From Aureimonas sp. AU12 (GTDB lineage Bacteria > Pseudomonadota > Alphaproteobacteria > Rhizobiales > Rhizobiaceae), in NCBI RefSeq assembly GCF_001463705.1, contig NZ_BBWH01000031.1:1-64000 (forward strand): a stretch of 64,000 bases of DNA. The letters run 5' to 3'. The notes beneath the pieces were generated by a model. That model saw nothing but the letters and a program-made list of their open reading frames with translations. It was not told the DNA's origin and did no database searches. The position numbers were made by a program, and so were the translations under genes. How positions within the stretch are numbered: the stretch's first letter is position 1; each line of letters starts with the position of its first letter. This document shows positions 56,139-64,000 of this stretch, piece after piece.

Positions 56139-59100
56139 ATGTCATCCCGCCGCACGCGCTGGCGCTGGGCACCGACGAGGCGCAACGCATCGCCTCGGAC
56201 CCGACGCGCTCGGTCTTCGTCGCCGCCAATGCCGGCTCGGGCAAGACGCATGTGCTGACGGAGCGCGTCGTGCGCCTGCTCCTGTCGGATGCCGATCCCT
56301 CGAAGATCCTCTGCCTCACCTACACCAAGGCCGCCGCCGCCGAGATGCAGACCCGCGTCTTCAAGCGCCTTGCCGCCTGGACCACGATGGCGGACGCGGA
56401 CCTCGCCAAGGCGCTACGCGATCTCGAGCGGGCCGAGCCATCGCCCGATCGCATCCGAAAGGCCCGCCGCCTCTTCGCCCGCGCGCTGGAGACGCCGGGT
56501 GGCCTGAAGATCCAGACGATCCATGCCTTCTGCGAGGCGATCCTCCATCAGTTTCCGCTCGAGGCCAACATTCCCGGCCATTTCGAGGTGATGGACGACA
56601 GCGCCAGTTCGCTGCTTCTCGCGGAAGCGCGGCGCATGCTGATCTCCGGTGCGGTGCCGGATCCCGCCGATCCGGAGGCTGCGACGCTGGCGGAGGCCTT
56701 CGCTGAGGCCTTGATGCTCGCCGGCGAATGGGGGCTCGACGCGCTTATCGCCGAGATCGTCGCCAAGCGCGATCGCCTGCGCCGTCATCTCGATGCGGTC
56801 GGCGGGCTGGAGGGCGCCGAAGATCATCTGCGGCGTGCGCTCGGGCTTCGCGCGGACGCCAGCGAGGAGACGATCCTCGCCGGCGCGATCGACCCGCCCG
56901 GGCTGGAGGAGGACTTCCGCGAACGGCTGGCGGAGGCAGCCAGTCGTTCGACGAAGGCGACCGACAATAAGCTCGCCGCCAAGCTCCTCGCCTTCGAGAG
57001 CGCGGAGCGGCCGGCCACCCGCTTCGGGGCCCTGAAGGCGATCCTCCTCAAGGCCGATGGCGGGCGCTACAAGCCGGGCAGCATCGCCACGAAAGCGGTG
57101 GCGGACGGGTTCGAGGACCTCAGTGAGCGGCTGGAGATGGCCGCCGACTTCGTCGACGAGGCCAATGAGCGCCTCGCGACGCTGCGTCTCTACCGCGCCA
57201 GCCGTGCCGCGCTGGTGATCGCCGAGCGGCTGGAAGCCGACTATCAGGCGCTGAAGCGCCGGCGCGGGCAACTCGATTTCGAGGACCTGATCGTGCGCAC
57301 CGCCGATCTTCTCCTGCGCTCGGAGGCCTCGGCCTGGGTGCATTTCAAGCTCGATCAGGGCATCGACCACGTGCTCGTCGACGAGGCGCAGGACACCAGC
57401 CCGCGGCAATGGCAGGTGGTGCGCCAGCTCGTGGAGGAATTCTTCGCCGGCGGCGCGGCGCGCCCGCGTCCGCGCACGGTCTTCGCGGTGGGCGACGAGA
57501 AGCAGTCGATCTACTCGTTCCAAGGCGCCTCGCCGGCCATGTTCTCGGGTGAACGCGCCGGCATGGAGCGGCTGGCGGCGGCCGCCGGCCTGCCCTTCTC
57601 ACGCGTCGAGCTGCACCAGTCCTTTCGCTCGGTGGCCGACGTCCTCGACGCCGTCGACCGCGTCTTCACCGAACCTGCCGACCGGCGCGGCCTCACCTTC
57701 GGTGACGAGAAGCCCGTGCATGTCTCGGCGCGGGCCGGCGAGCCCGGTCTCATCGAGGTCTGGCCGGTGCTGGTGCCGGCGGCGACCGCGGCGAGCGACG
57801 ACTGGCTGGCGCCGATCGATCACCAGCCGCAGTCCTCGCCCGCCAACCGCCTCGCCCGGCGCATCGCCGCGCAGATCAAGGCGTGGATCGGCCAGCCGAT
57901 CCGGGTGAAGGGCGTGGAGCGCCCGCTCGGAGCCGGCGACATGCTGATCCTCGTGCGCAAGCGTTCGGGCTTCGTCGCGGCGATGGGCGCGGCGTTGCGC
58001 GAGGCCGGCATCAAGGTGGCCGGCGCCGACCGGCTGGTGATCACCGACCATATCGCGGTGCAGGACCTGATGGCGCTCGGGCGCACCGTCGCCAACAGCG
58101 AAGACGAGCTTTCGCTCGCCGCCGTCCTGAAGAGCCCGCTCTTCGGCTTCAGCGACGACGAACTGATGGCGCTCGCTCTCTCGCGCGCCACCGAGACCCG
58201 CCCCGAGCCGCTCTATCTGGCGCTCCGTCTCGTGGCGCGGGCCGGCGGCGACCGGCGGCTGCCGGACTTCCTCGGCGACGAGGCCCGCCGCATCCTGCAC
58301 GAAAAGGCGCTGCTCGCCTTCGCGCGGCTGGAAGAGCTGCGCCGGCGCGCCGGCTTCGAGACCGTCTTCACCTTCTTCGCCCGGCTGCTCGGCCCCGAAG
58401 GCGGCCGCCGCCGGCTGGTGGCGCGGCTCGGGCGCGACGCGGGCGACGTGGTGGACGCCTTTCTCGATCTGGCGCTTGCCGAGGAAGAGGCCGGGCGCGG
58501 CGGGCTCGACGCCTTTCTCGCCGACCTTGCCGCCTCGCCGCCGACGATCAAGCGCGAGATGGAGCACGGGCGCGGCGAAGTCCGCATCATGACCACCCAC
58601 GCCTCGAAGGGGCTGGAGGCGCCGGTGGTCTTCCTTGTCGATCCCGGCTCCGCGCCGTTCAGCCACGCCCACGGCGCCAAGCTGATCGAGTGGACGGACA
58701 TGCCGGGCCTCGTGCCGGACACCCCGCCGGGCTTCCTCTGGTGCCCGGAGACGAGTCTCCGCAACGAAGTCGTGGTGGGCCTTCGCGAGATCGAGCGCGC
58801 CCGCGCCGAGGACGAGTATCGCCGGCTGCTCTATGTCGGGCTGACGCGCGCCGCCGACCGGCTGGTGGTCTGCGGCCTCGCCGGAACGCGCGGTCCCGAC
58901 GAAGCCTCCTGGCTGCAGCGCGTGCAGGCCGCGCTCGGCCCGGCCGCCAGCGAGATCCGCGACCGCGAGACGGACGAACTCCTGGCGCTCCGCCTCGGCA
59001 CCGATCCGTCGCGTGACAAGCTGGCGGCCACCCTGCCGGATGCTTTGCCGGCTTATCGCGCGATCGATCTGTCACCGCTCCCGGCCGAACCGCTGCCGCC

Positions 59101-59773
59101 GCGCCCGCTGTCGCCGTCCTCGGCGGGCGGGGCGCATCGGATCGAGGCGCTGGGCGACGCCGAGCCGTTGCCACGCCCGACCGGCGACGCGGCCTCGCCG
59201 GTGCTGGGCGCATCGACCAAGCCCGGTCCGGCCCTGCGCCGGGGCTTGCTCGTCCACCGCCTGCTGCAGGTTTTGCCGGATCTCCCCGCAAAGGACCGGG
59301 CAGCGGCGGCGCAAGACTACCTCGCAGCGCTCGGCGACTTTCTCACTGTCGCCGAGCGTGAGCGGGTGATCGCACAGGTCCTCACCATCCTCGATGCCCC
59401 CGCCTTCGCGCCCTTCTTCGCACCGGGCAGCCGCGCGGAAGTGGCGATCTCCGGCCGGATCGCGCTCGCCGGCCATCCCTATCTTGTCACCGGCACGATC
59501 GACCGTCTGGCGGCGGGCGAGGCCACGGTGCGGATCCTCGACTACAAGACCAACCGGCCGCCGCCGCTGACGCTGGACGAGGTGCCCGAGCCCTATCTCC
59601 TGCAGCTCTCGCTCTACCGCGAGCTGGTGCGCCCGCTCTATCCCGGCCGCGAGGTCGCAGCGGCGCTGCTCTTCACCGAAGGGCCGCACCTGATCGAGGT
59701 GCCGGCCGCCCGCCTCGACGCCGCATTGGTGGCGCGCGAGGCCCGAGCCGCGTCGGGCCAGGGCACGGCTTGA
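56135..59773 (+). CDS. addA: double-strand break repair helicase AddA
   Basis: This 1212-residue UvrD-type helicase and nuclease is the motor of AddAB. Walker A is VAANAGSGKTHVLTERVVRL and motif Ia is CLTYTKAAAAEMQTR. Walker B is VLVDEAQDTSPRQW, the downstream helicase motif is MTTHASKGLEAPVVF, and the C-terminal nuclease motif is RILDYKTNRPPP. The ATG at 56135 overlaps the addB stop (ATGA) and is preferred to an upstream in-frame start at 56093. Thioredoxin follows, as in rhizobia. Confidence 0.96.
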   Translation: MNVIPPHALALGTDEAQRIASDPTRSVFVAANAGSGKTHVLTERVVRLLLSDADPSKILCLTYTKAAAAEMQTRVFKRLAAWTTMADADLAKALRDLERAEPSPDRIRKARRLFARALETPGGLKIQTIHAFCEAILHQFPLEANIPGHFEVMDDSASSLLLAEARRMLISGAVPDPADPEAATLAEAFAEALMLAGEWGLDALIAEIVAKRDRLRRHLDAVGGLEGAEDHLRRALGLRADASEETILAGAIDPPGLEEDFRERLAEAASRSTKATDNKLAAKLLAFESAERPATRFGALKAILLKADGGRYKPGSIATKAVADGFEDLSERLEMAADFVDEANERLATLRLYRASRAALVIAERLEADYQALKRRRGQLDFEDLIVRTADLLLRSEASAWVHFKLDQGIDHVLVDEAQDTSPRQWQVVRQLVEEFFAGGAARPRPRTVFAVGDEKQSIYSFQGASPAMFSGERAGMERLAAAAGLPFSRVELHQSFRSVADVLDAVDRVFTEPADRRGLTFGDEKPVHVSARAGEPGLIEVWPVLVPAATAASDDWLAPIDHQPQSSPANRLARRIAAQIKAWIGQPIRVKGVERPLGAGDMLILVRKRSGFVAAMGAALREAGIKVAGADRLVITDHIAVQDLMALGRTVANSEDELSLAAVLKSPLFGFSDDELMALALSRATETRPEPLYLALRLVARAGGDRRLPDFLGDEARRILHEKALLAFARLEELRRRAGFETVFTFFARLLGPEGGRRRLVARLGRDAGDVVDAFLDLALAEEEAGRGGLDAFLADLAASPPTIKREMEHGRGEVRIMTTHASKGLEAPVVFLVDPGSAPFSHAHGAKLIEWTDMPGLVPDTPPGFLWCPETSLRNEVVVGLREIERARAEDEYRRLLYVGLTRAADRLVVCGLAGTRGPDEASWLQRVQAALGPAASEIRDRETDELLALRLGTDPSRDKLAATLPDALPAYRAIDLSPLPAEPLPPRPLSPSSAGGAHRIEALGDAEPLPRPTGDAASPVLGASTKPGPALRRGLLVHRLLQVLPDLPAKDRAAAAQDYLAALGDFLTVAERERVIAQVLTILDAPAFAPFFAPGSRAEVAISGRIALAGHPYLVTGTIDRLAAGEATVRILDYKTNRPPPLTLDEVPEPYLLQLSLYRELVRPLYPGREVAAALLFTEGPHLIEVPAARLDAALVAREARAASGQGTA

Positions 59774-59903
59774 AGACGAGCGCCCTGCCATCTACCTATG
59801 AGCGGACGTCCGGTGCCGGCGATCGCCGTCGGCAGCCGAATCGACAACAGGACCCCCAGAGCCGAGGCGCCACGCGCCGAGCGGCTCGCGAACGGAGCCA
59901 ACC

Positions 59904-60227
59904 ATGGCCACGAAGAAGACCGACAACAGCAATTTCCAGGCCGACGTGCTCGAGGCTTCGAAGCCCGTCGTCGTCGATTTCTGGGCGGAATGGTGCGGCC
60001 CCTGCAAGATGATCGCTCCGAGCCTCGAGGAAATCTCGGAAGAGATGGCCGGCATCGACGTGGTGAAGGTCAATATCGACGAGAACCCGGATCTCGCCGC
60101 CAAGTTCGGCGTCCGCTCGATCCCGACGCTGATGCTCTTCAAGGACGGCGAGCAGGCCTCCGTCCAGGTCGGCGCCGCCCCGAAGTCGAAGCTCGTCGCC
60201 TGGATCAACTCCAACGTCGCAGCCTGA
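59904..60227 (+). CDS. trxA: thioredoxin
   Basis: The 107-residue protein has the WCGPC active site at residues 30-34 and the cis-proline in [13 protein letters not shown]. It reduces cytosolic disulfides and could supply electrons for MsrB-type enzymes via membrane relays. It lies 130 bases after addA and is closed by a strong terminator. Confidence 0.97.
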   Translation: MATKKTDNSNFQADVLEASKPVVVDFWAEWCGPCKMIAPSLEEISEEMAGIDVVKVNIDENPDLAAKFGVRSIPTLMLFKDGEQASVQVGAAPKSKLVAWINSNVAA

Positions 60228-60249
60228 CGGCTTCGACGATTGAATGAAG

Positions 60250-60283
60250 AAAGCCCGCGACGAGCGATCGTCGCGGGCTTTTT
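60250..60283 (+). terminator. Rho-independent terminator of trxA
   Basis: A perfect 14-bp stem (60250-60263 with 60268-60281) around a GCGA loop runs into TTTTT. It begins 23 bases after the trxA stop. Confidence 0.95.
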
Positions 60284-60732
60284 CCTGAGCGAATGGTGGT
60301 TGGGCGGGGCGGGATTGTCGGAGCGTGCCTTTGGTGGGGCGTCTGCCAACGGAGCTCGGGCCGGTTGATGGGCCCGACGGCTCAGGCCCGTTGATCCGCA
60401 GTTCGCCGGCAAGGCAGCTGCCCCGGCGTCGAAGGATCGTCGGCTCCCACTCCGATCCCTTTCCATCTCGTCATCCCGGACTTGATCCGGGATCCATGCC
60501 CAAGCGTTTCCAGGTCTTCCACCGGCCAGGACAAGCGTACCCCGAACGGCGGTGACGAGCGACGCGGCATGGATCCCGGCTCGGGGGCCGGGATGACGAA
60601 ACTGAAAGGGTGGCGCCTGGAGGGGCGGCGCTCCACCGAACGCCGCGTTGGCAGGCCGCATGGCCGCATCGGTCCGCTCTAGCCGGTAGCCCCCGGCGGC
60701 CTGCGCGCTTCATAGCGCAGCCAGCCCGCACC
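60284..60732. other. gene-free stretch between trxA and folC
   Basis: These 449 bases hold no convincing reading frame. The left part (60284-60460) shows only short GGGCC/GGCCC-type inverted repeats. The right part contains the REP-type palindromic repeat at 60463-60603. The genes on either side converge, so no promoter is expected. Confidence 0.7.
60463..60603. repeat. alphaproteobacterial REP-type palindromic repeat
   Basis: The left arm CTCGTCATCCCGGACTTGAT, continuing CCGGGATCCATGCC, ends near 60500. The right arm GGCATGGATCCCGGCTCGGG, continuing GGCCGGGATGACGAA, spans 60566-60600. The arms are inverted copies of the widespread CGTCATCCCGGACTTGATCC-type repeat of alphaproteobacterial genomes. 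Between them is a spacer of about 65 bases without coding signal. It lies in the convergent trxA-folC gap. Confidence 0.88.
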
Positions 60733-62082
60733 TCAGCGCGGCGCCAGGCGGCTGTCGCGCAGCACCTCGCCTGCCAGATACAGCGAGCCGCAGACGAGGA
60801 AGCGGGGTGCGGGCGTGGAGCGCCAGCCCGTCGAAACCAGCCGGATCGCCTGCGCCACGCTCTCGCAGGGCTCGGCGTCGAGACCGGCTTGCGAGGCGGC
60901 GTCGGCGAGGTCGTCGGGGCTCATGCCGGAATCGGAGGAGAGGATCGGCACCGCGAAGACGTGCCGCGCCATGCCCGCGAAGGCCTCGAAGAAGCCCACG
61001 GGCTCCTTCGTCGTCAACATGCCCGCGATCAGGAAGAGCGGCCGCTGGACGCGGTCCTCCATGTCGGCAAGCGTCTCGGCGATGACGACACCGGCGCCGG
61101 GATTGTGCCCGCCGTCAAGCCAGAGTTCGGAACCCTCCACCGCCAGATCGAAGAGCGGGCCGGAGGTGATGCGCTGCAGGCGGCCCGGCCACTCCACCTG
61201 GAGGACGCCGCGCTCGATCGCGGCCGGCGCGGGGTCGAAGCCTCCGGTGCGCAGCGCCGCGATGGCGGTGGCGGCATTGCCGATCTGGTGGCGCCCGGGA
61301 AGCCGGGGCATGGGCAGGTCGAGCAGCCCGCGCTCGTCCTGATAGACGAGCCGGCCGCGCTCGGTGAAGGCGAAGAAGTCCTCGCCGTAGACCATCGTCC
61401 TTTTGCGCGTGCGCTCGGCCTGCCGCTTGAGAACGTCGAGCGCGGCGGGCTCGGATTGTGGTCCGATCACCACGGGCACGCCCGGCTTGAAGATGCCGGC
61501 CTTCTCGGCGGCGACGAGTTCCACCCGGTCGCCGAGATAGGCCTGATGATCGAGGGAGATCGCGGTGACGACGCTGACCGCCGGCTGCTCGATGACGTTG
61601 GTGGCGTCGAACCGACCGCCGAGGCCGACTTCGAGGAGCACCGCGTCGGCGGGCTGTTCGGAAAACAGGAGAAAGGTCACGGCCGTCAGCAGCTCGAAGA
61701 CGGTGATCGCCTCCTCGCCATTGGCGTCCGCGACGCGCCGCATCGCCTCCGCCAGCATCGCATCGGAGACGAGGCGACCGGGCCCGCCTGCGGGGTCGGC
61801 AAGGCGATAGCGCTCGTGCCAGTCGACGAGATGGGGCGAGGTGTGGACATGGACGCCGCGGCCCATGGCCTCGAGGATCGCGCGCGAAAAGGCGATCGTG
61901 GAGCCCTTGCCGTTGGTGCCGGCGACGTGGATCGTCGGGGGCATCTTCGTCTGCGGCTCGCCGAGGCTCGTCAGCAGGCGCCGGATCCGGTCGAGCTTCA
62001 GGTCGAAGCCCTTCGGGTGGCGGGCGAGGAGCTTGCCGATCTCGGCATCGGCAAGGCTGGTTGGCGCGGTCACGGGCGGCAA
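60733..62082 (-). CDS. folC: folylpolyglutamate synthase / dihydrofolate synthase
   Basis: FolC adds glutamate to dihydropteroate and folates. The 449-residue Mur-ligase-family protein has HVAGTNGKGSTIAFSRAILE (P-loop), TSPHLVDWHERYRL, LEVGLGGRFDATNVI and the C-terminal-domain LWLDGGHNPGAGV. The start is a TTG at 62082 or a GTG at 62073; neither has a clear Shine-Dalgarno. It lies 24 bases after accD on the same strand, the common accD-folC pairing. Confidence 0.95.
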   Translation of the reverse strand: MPPVTAPTSLADAEIGKLLARHPKGFDLKLDRIRRLLTSLGEPQTKMPPTIHVAGTNGKGSTIAFSRAILEAMGRGVHVHTSPHLVDWHERYRLADPAGGPGRLVSDAMLAEAMRRVADANGEEAITVFELLTAVTFLLFSEQPADAVLLEVGLGGRFDATNVIEQPAVSVVTAISLDHQAYLGDRVELVAAEKAGIFKPGVPVVIGPQSEPAALDVLKRQAERTRKRTMVYGEDFFAFTERGRLVYQDERGLLDLPMPRLPGRHQIGNAATAIAALRTGGFDPAPAAIERGVLQVEWPGRLQRITSGPLFDLAVEGSELWLDGGHNPGAGVVIAETLADMEDRVQRPLFLIAGMLTTKEPVGFFEAFAGMARHVFAVPILSSDSGMSPDDLADAASQAGLDAEPCESVAQAIRLVSTGWRSTPAPRFLVCGSLYLAGEVLRDSRLAPR

Positions 62083-62106
62083 GCTTTCGCGGAGGGAAGC
62101 CGAGGC

Positions 62107-63021
62107 TCAGGCCGCCTCGGCTTCGCTTTCGTCGGTGATGAGGCCGGCGGGCTCTACCGCGGCAATGTCGCTCTTCGTCAGCACCTTGAGGAGACGGGCG
62201 ATCGTCTCCTTCAGCTCGTGCCGGTGCACGACCATGTCCACCATGCCGTGCTCCATCAGGTATTCGGAGCGCTGGAAGCCCTCGGGCAGCTTCTCGCGAA
62301 TGGTCTGCTCGATGACGCGCGGGCCGGCGAAGCCGATGAGCGCGCCGGGTTCGGCGATGTGGACGTCGCCGAGCATGGCGTAGGAGGCGGTGACGCCGCC
62401 GGTGGTCGGATTGGTCAGGACGACGATGTAGGGAAGTCCGGCATCCTTCACCATCTCAACCGCCACAGTGGTGCGCGGCAGCTGCATGAGCGAGAGGATG
62501 CCCTCCTGCATGCGCGCGCCGCCCGAAGAGGCGAAGAGCACGAGCGGGCGCTTGCGGTCCACCGCCGTCTCGGCGGCGGTGACGATGGCCTCGCCCGCCG
62601 CCATGCCGAGCGAGCCGCCCATGAAGGAGAAGTCCTGCACCGCCGCGACGATCGGCAGGCGCTCGATCTCGCCGCAGGCCACGAGCACGGAATCCTCCAT
62701 GCCGGTCTTGGCGCGCGAATCCTTCAGCCGGTCGACATAGCGGCGCTCGTCTCGGAACTTCAGGGGATCGACGGGCACCTTGTCGAGTTCGATCTCCTCG
62801 AAGACGCCGTTGTCGAGGAACGTCGTCAACCGGTCGCGCGCGCCGATGCGCATGTGGAAGTTCGACGAGGGAATGACGAACTGGTTGGCCTCGAGGTCCT
62901 TGTGGAACACCATCTCGCCCGTCTCCGGGCACTTGATCCAGAGGTTCTCCGGCACCTCGCGCGGCTGCTGGCCGAGAAGCGAGGAGATCTTCGGACGGAC
63001 GTAGTTGGTGATCCAGTTCAT
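62107..63021 (-). CDS. accD: acetyl-CoA carboxylase carboxyltransferase subunit beta
   Basis: AccD with AccA transfers carboxyl from biotin to acetyl-CoA, the first step of fatty acid synthesis. The 304-residue protein has the crotonase-fold carboxyltransferase motifs [32 protein letters not shown] and [20 protein letters not shown]. The N-terminal zinc ribbon is degenerate: only the first cysteine ([10 protein letters not shown]) remains, and the second pair is replaced by [10 protein letters not shown] recall the same loss in rhizobial AccD. The ATG at 63019-63021 ([11 protein letters not shown]) fits. Confidence 0.96.
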   Translation of the reverse strand: MNWITNYVRPKISSLLGQQPREVPENLWIKCPETGEMVFHKDLEANQFVIPSSNFHMRIGARDRLTTFLDNGVFEEIELDKVPVDPLKFRDERRYVDRLKDSRAKTGMEDSVLVACGEIERLPIVAAVQDFSFMGGSLGMAAGEAIVTAAETAVDRKRPLVLFASSGGARMQEGILSLMQLPRTTVAVEMVKDAGLPYIVVLTNPTTGGVTASYAMLGDVHIAEPGALIGFAGPRVIEQTIREKLPEGFQRSEYLMEHGMVDMVVHRHELKETIARLLKVLTKSDIAAVEPAGLITDESEAEAA

Positions 63022-63115
63022 GGCGGAGCGGTCCTTCACGGCCAAATCGGACGGGAGCCCCGCGCGCCGGTCGGCGTCGGCGGGGCCACCTTGAGGAAAA
63101 CAGATGGCGGCGCGC

Positions 63116-63943
63116 TCAGGCCGCCGCAAGCTTGATGCGCGACAGGCCGCCGGCGATCTCGCGCACCAGCGCCGAGACCGCCTCGACCTGTGCCTCTCGG
63201 CCGCCCTCGTGCGCGCCCTCGATGGCGGCGACGAGCGCCGAGCCGACGACGACGCCATCGGCATGGCGGCCGATCGCCTCGGCCTGCTCGGCCGTGCGCA
63301 CGCCGAAGCCGACGCAGACCGGCAGCGCGGTCTGGCTTTTGATGCGCGCCACGGCGGCCGAAACGAGCGAGGCATCGGGCGCGGCGGAGCCGGTGATGCC
63401 GTTGATCGACACGTAGTAGACGAAGCCCGACGTGTTGCGCAGCACGACGGGTAAGCGCTTCTCGTCGGTGGTGGGGGTGGCGAGACGGATGAAGTTGAGC
63501 CCGCCCTCGATCGCCGGCAGGCAGAGCTCGCCGTCCATTTCGGGCGGCAGGTCGACGACGATCAGCCCGTCGACGCCCGCCTGCTTCGCATCGGCCACGA
63601 ATCGCTCGACCCCGTAGATGAAGACCGGGTTGAAGTAGCCCATGAGGATCACCGGCGTCGCCGCGTCGTCCTCGCGAAAGCGGCGGACGGTGTCGAGCGT
63701 CTTGCCCAGCGTGTGTCCGCTGGTCAGCGCCCGCAGGCCGGCGCGCTGGATCGCCGGGCCGTCGGCCATCGGATCGGAGAAGGGCATGCCGAGTTCGATC
63801 AGGTCGGCGCCGGCCGCCGGCAGCGCCTTCATCACGGCGAGCGCGGTCTCGGTGTCGGGATCGCCCGCCATCACGAAGGTCACGAGCGCCGGGCGCCCCT
63901 CGCGCTTCAGCGCCTCGAACCGCGTCTCGATGCGTGTGGTCAT
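63116..63943 (-). CDS. trpA: tryptophan synthase alpha subunit
   Basis: TrpA cleaves indole-3-glycerol phosphate to indole for TrpB. The 275-residue TIM-barrel protein has the catalytic Glu and Asp in [20 protein letters not shown] and [13 protein letters not shown], plus the phosphate-binding [12 protein letters not shown] and GVVVGSALV. The order trpA-accD-folC is standard. trpB is expected just beyond the right edge; the last 57 bases of the window do not show its stop clearly. Confidence 0.97.
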   Translation of the reverse strand: MTTRIETRFEALKREGRPALVTFVMAGDPDTETALAVMKALPAAGADLIELGMPFSDPMADGPAIQRAGLRALTSGHTLGKTLDTVRRFREDDAATPVILMGYFNPVFIYGVERFVADAKQAGVDGLIVVDLPPEMDGELCLPAIEGGLNFIRLATPTTDEKRLPVVLRNTSGFVYYVSINGITGSAAPDASLVSAAVARIKSQTALPVCVGFGVRTAEQAEAIGRHADGVVVGSALVAAIEGAHEGGREAQVEAVSALVREIAGGLSRIKLAAA

Positions 63944-64000
63944 GGGGTCGGCCTTCGGCTGCGAAAAGGAAGGGGCCTTGCCGGCCGCGTCCGCGGTTTG

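Overview
The window is GC-rich, densely coded chromosome from an alphaproteobacterium of the order Hyphomicrobiales (Rhizobiales). The assignment rests on gene content and order. The runs nfuA-tsaB-rimI-plsC-miaB-phoH-ybeY-corC-lnt-praR-metK, mutS/glnD-murJ-trpS-uspA, lptC-lptA-lptB-rpoN-hpf-ptsN, pckA/chvI-chvG-hprK-EIIA-HPr-ahcY-divL-tsaE-murU-addB-addA-trxA-folC-accD-trpA are, from memory, the layout of Agrobacterium, Sinorhizobium and Brucella. The genus cannot be fixed from the sequence; the high GC and the presence of fasciclin, DUF1236 and orphan coxG genes are compatible with an aurantimonad-like or methylotroph-like lineage. There are no rRNA or tRNA genes, no CRISPR array, no transposase and no prophage.

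Region 1 (1-25 kb) is almost entirely minus strand. It holds metK (edge-truncated), the PraR-type regulator, lipoprotein N-acyltransferase, the corC/ybeY/phoH/miaB RNA and envelope cluster, a PlsC/OlsA acyltransferase, the t6A gene tsaB with rimI, the Fe-S scaffold nfuA, then trpS, murJ, glnD and mutS. Two pairs of accessory genes interrupt this backbone: a HAD acid phosphatase and a VOC protein between uspA and nfuA, and a short-chain dehydrogenase and a motif-less Nramp-like transporter between glnD and mutS.

Region 2 (24-36 kb) holds olsB (ornithine-lipid synthesis), lspA, two RNA methyltransferases, a lone coxG, lapA-ihfB-sppA, then divergently the LPS export genes lptC-lptA-lptB followed by rpoN, hpf and ptsN. 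Region 3 (36-41 kb) is a stress block: hsp20 with a ROSE-type RNA thermometer and a heat-shock-like promoter, DUF1150, a Tat-exported MsrB, a fasciclin protein, arfB and pckA.

Region 4 (41-64 kb) is mostly plus strand: the acid-sensing ChvI/ChvG pair, the PTS-Ntr parts HprK, EIIA-Man and HPr, ahcY behind an ArsR-type palindrome, the tyrosine pseudokinase-like DivL, a TsaE-sugar kinase fusion with MurU (cell-wall recycling), AddB/AddA recombination nuclease and thioredoxin, then on the minus strand folC, accD and trpA.

Functionally the window links nitrogen/carbon control (GlnD, RpoN, PtsN, HprK, HPr, EIIA-Man, ChvGI to pckA), the SAM cycle (MetK, AhcY), tRNA position-37 modification (TsaB, TsaE, MiaB) and envelope biogenesis (Lnt, LspA, LptABC, MurJ, MurU). 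The most unusual non-coding signal is a family of three MITE-like, multi-hairpin intergenic elements (about 11845-12030, 13208-13428, 52799-52981). Each abuts the 3' end of a gene and has conserved flanks, but its central stem sequence differs from copy to copy while staying base-paired. A separate alphaproteobacterial REP-type palindrome lies at 60463-60603.
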